Shown here piece by piece: positions 61,737-64,000 of a stretch of DNA of 64,000 nt (its first letter is position 1; every line of letters begins with the position of its first letter). The position numbers and the translations under genes were made by a program. The notes under the pieces are model-generated. The model did not search any database and was not told the origin of the DNA. It was given only the letters and a program-made list of their open reading frames with translations. Source of the DNA: Syngnathus acus (Eukaryota; Chordata; Actinopteri; Syngnathiformes; Syngnathidae); contig NC_051107.1 of NCBI RefSeq assembly GCF_901709675.1, forward strand, positions 5,768,001 through 5,832,000, written 5' to 3'.

Positions 61737-63946
61737 TCAGTAGGTCTTCACCTCCTGTTGGGCCACTTGGAGAAGGATCTGGATCTTTCTGCTGCACTTA
61801 TCTGAGGAAAGAAAAAAGTTTTCCACTCTTTGAGTTATGTTTGTGAATGTCAACAACTTTTCATGCGCTTTTACTGCAATGTTTATGGATATTTTTGAGT
61901 AACTTTCTACAATGTTTGATTTTATAAGATGCATTTGTATTGTCACATTTTTTTTCCCCGTCATGTTTTTCTCGTTTATTTTTCAAATCTTTTTTCAATT
62001 CAATGTTTGGCACTTTAAATGATTGTTTTCCCCATTCTTTATATATTTTCTAAAATTCTTAGTTCTAACGTGGTGTGATGTTTTTTTCAGTTATATGATA
62101 AGTCGTTTGTATTTTTTGCGGCGGTTGCAAACTTTTCTGTAACGTTTTTCCATTTGACTTAAGATTTATTTATGACTGTCCCCCAACTTGTATGTAAACT
62201 TTATTTTTTATTTTTTCCTAATATGTTGATTTATGTCACTTTACAAATAATTTCTCCGATTTCTATGCGACTTCCCTTCAGTGTGAGTCGCGGAGGAGAT
62301 ACCAAAGTGTTTTTGGTGGCTATCGCTAACATTTTCTTTGTCGGCGTCAGGTGCGGGGACGCGACGCGACTCACTGAGCAAGCGTCTCCATCTGGGCGGC
62401 AGTCGGGACCGACGCACGGTGGCGTAGTACACTGGAACGCCGGTCAACGTCAACACGCAGCTGAGTCCCGTGTTCCAGGGGTCCGAGTACAGTGACAAGC
62501 CCACGATGAAGAAGCACACCGAGGTGAAGGTGATGGCGATGACCAGGGGGACCTGCCCGACGCCATCGGTGAGTCAACCACCACCACGAGGGAATTGTCG
62601 GCGTTTCTCACCTTGAAAGGCCGAGGGAGCTGCGGGAAGCGGTGGCGGTGCACCAACATCCCCAGCGTTGCCAAGGCGATGAAGAACCAGCGCGCAAAGG
62701 AGGCCAAGCTGATGAGGTGTTGGATCTCCTCGGTGAGCAGCATCAGCACCACCAATGGGTACTGCACGGGCAGTTTGAAGCGCACGTCACTTTTCCTGAC
62801 TTTCTCGTGAAATCGGCGCATCCTTTACCAGAAACAAGACTGCTGGAAGCGGCGTGCGCCGGTGGATGTGAATCATGGAGAAGATGTGGGGCCACTGACC
62901 CTCTCTGGCCCCCACAAACAGCATCCTTGGCACAAAAGCGACCATCGGCATAGGTAAGGCGCATTTCTGAATTTCCTCATCATGCCACAGCAGCCAAGAA
63001 AAAAGGTCACCTGGGCGCGGTTAAGAAGCCCCCGTTGAGAGCGCCCAGACAGGACAGCGCCACCAGGAGGGGAATGACGGGCGACACAGCCTGGAGCGCG
63101 CGGTTGGCAAACGTCTGCCGCGGACAAACAGGCAAGTTCACGCAATCAATGTCACAACTTTGTCAAAGGCGTGACTGACAGACCACAGCCACGGCTTCAG
63201 ACGCCAGCAGCTCCCCAGGCGTCATCACGGTGTAGTAGGACACGTTGACGAGCACGTAGAGCACTGTCACCGTCACCATGGAGCAAATGACAGCCAGCGG
63301 GATCGTCCTGAGGACACACGGCGACACTCTGGCGCACCTCGCCCCAAAGCACATGAATATAAGCTGTCCTACCTGTTTGGGTTGATGATTTCCTCCGTCA
63401 CCATGTTGAGAGAAAACCTACGAGAAAGAGCTGAGCTCCGGGCGTCTGACATAATTGCTTTGTTTGATTCTCACGTCTGCACCACTCACCATCCTCCGTA
63501 TGCGTACAGGCCGTTGTAAAAGGCCAGCGGCAGCCTCTCCGGCGTCAACGCCTCCAGCTCGAAGCCTTTCTGGAAGTTCTCCGTCTTGCCTGAGAAGACC
63601 AATGCCGTGTTTCAAAGTCTGGCTTCCCCCACAGCCCGCAGCCCACCTTTGGTTAGTGCCACGACTCCGGCCACGATGATTAGGACCAGGGCGAAGGTCT
63701 TGATGAAGGTCAAGGTGACCTGGGTGCGAGCGGCGGCGGCGACGCTCCAGCAGTTGACGCCCACCACGAAGGCTGCGGTGAGTAGAAAAAGTGCATTGTG
63801 GGAGAAGGGGAAAGGGCTGCATGTACTTACTCACTCCCAGCAGGCTGACCAATCGGATGAGAGCCGTGGGGGCTTCGCAGGGAGCAAAGAACGGCTCCAC
63901 CACGTAGCGACCGAAAGCTAGCGACACGTAGGAGGCCACGGCCGGC
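61737..63946 (-). CDS. SLC7A11/xCT-like amino-acid transporter light chain, 5' part off the window
   Basis: Exons (minus): 63946-63831, 63772-63647, 63589-63490, 63417-63373, 63307-63184, 63114-63011, 62925-62829, 62761-62612, 62552-62375, 61801-61737, all in phase. The partial protein of about 368 aa starts at [20 protein letters not shown]. It shows the SLC7 light-chain core: [80 protein letters not shown] and [20 protein letters not shown]. The last two fit xCT (cystine/glutamate exchange) better than ASC-1, LAT or b0,+AT. The Cys in FFAPCEAP is at the position that forms a disulfide with the 4F2hc heavy chain (SLC3A2). Eight to nine membrane helices are present; the first two or three helices and the start lie outside. 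Substrate range is inferred, and teleosts have several xCT-like genes. Confidence 0.88.
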
Positions 63947-64000
63947 CTGGCAACAAAACAAGTACGCGACATCATGGGGATTTCTTTTTTTAATTATGTA
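63947..64000 (-). other. Intron of the xCT-like gene running off the window
   Basis: Sequence beyond the acceptor (GTTGCCAG at 63947-63954, minus strand) is intronic. The preceding exons are outside. Confidence 0.6.

Overview
The window is nuclear DNA from a ray-finned fish, most likely a percomorph teleost with a compact genome. It holds nine to ten protein genes in 64 kb, nearly all split by short GT-AG introns. The gap-free proteins (cryptochrome 1, synaptotagmin-10, tubby-like 3, FOXM1 and others) are vertebrate. CA, AT and G/C microsatellites and one young non-LTR retrotransposon are also present. I cannot name the species. For every fully contained gene, the exon phases I read close without a remainder, so the models are internally consistent.

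Layout, left to right: a TINF2-like shelterin gene (minus, 3' end off the window); abtb3/btbd11 (minus, 17 exons, with a 9.3-kb first intron); cry1 (plus, 12 exons), divergent from abtb3; a single-exon troponin T (plus); syt10 (minus, 6 exons in 2.6 kb); about 7 kb without a recognisable coding gene; ppfibp1/liprin-beta-1 (plus, 22 coding exons); a TIPARP-like mono-ADP-ribosyltransferase (plus), with a LINE fragment in one intron; tulp3 (minus); rhno1 (minus); foxm1 (plus), head-to-head with rhno1; and an SLC7A11/xCT-like transporter light chain (minus, 5' end off the window).

The gene set resembles human chromosome 12: CRY1 and ABTB3 lie at 12q23, SYT10 and PPFIBP1 at 12p11, and TULP3-RHNO1-FOXM1 at 12p13. 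This is a rearranged but conserved block. The genes are not an operon and do not share a pathway, except rhno1 and foxm1, which are a known bidirectional cell-cycle/DNA-damage pair.

Most interesting signals: (1) the rhno1-foxm1 intergenic region appears to contain two tandem copies of one promoter module (CCAAT, CCAAT, CACGTG, E2F-like site plus CHR-like element); (2) a tight E-box plus two perfect D-boxes upstream of cry1, the grammar of teleost light-responsive enhancers; (3) a LINE copy with a target-site duplication, inserted 12 nt from a 3' splice site, so that the splice-acceptor tract is now partly transposon sequence; (4) an intact troponin T with no introns; (5) an in-frame minisatellite that lengthens the TIPARP-like protein.
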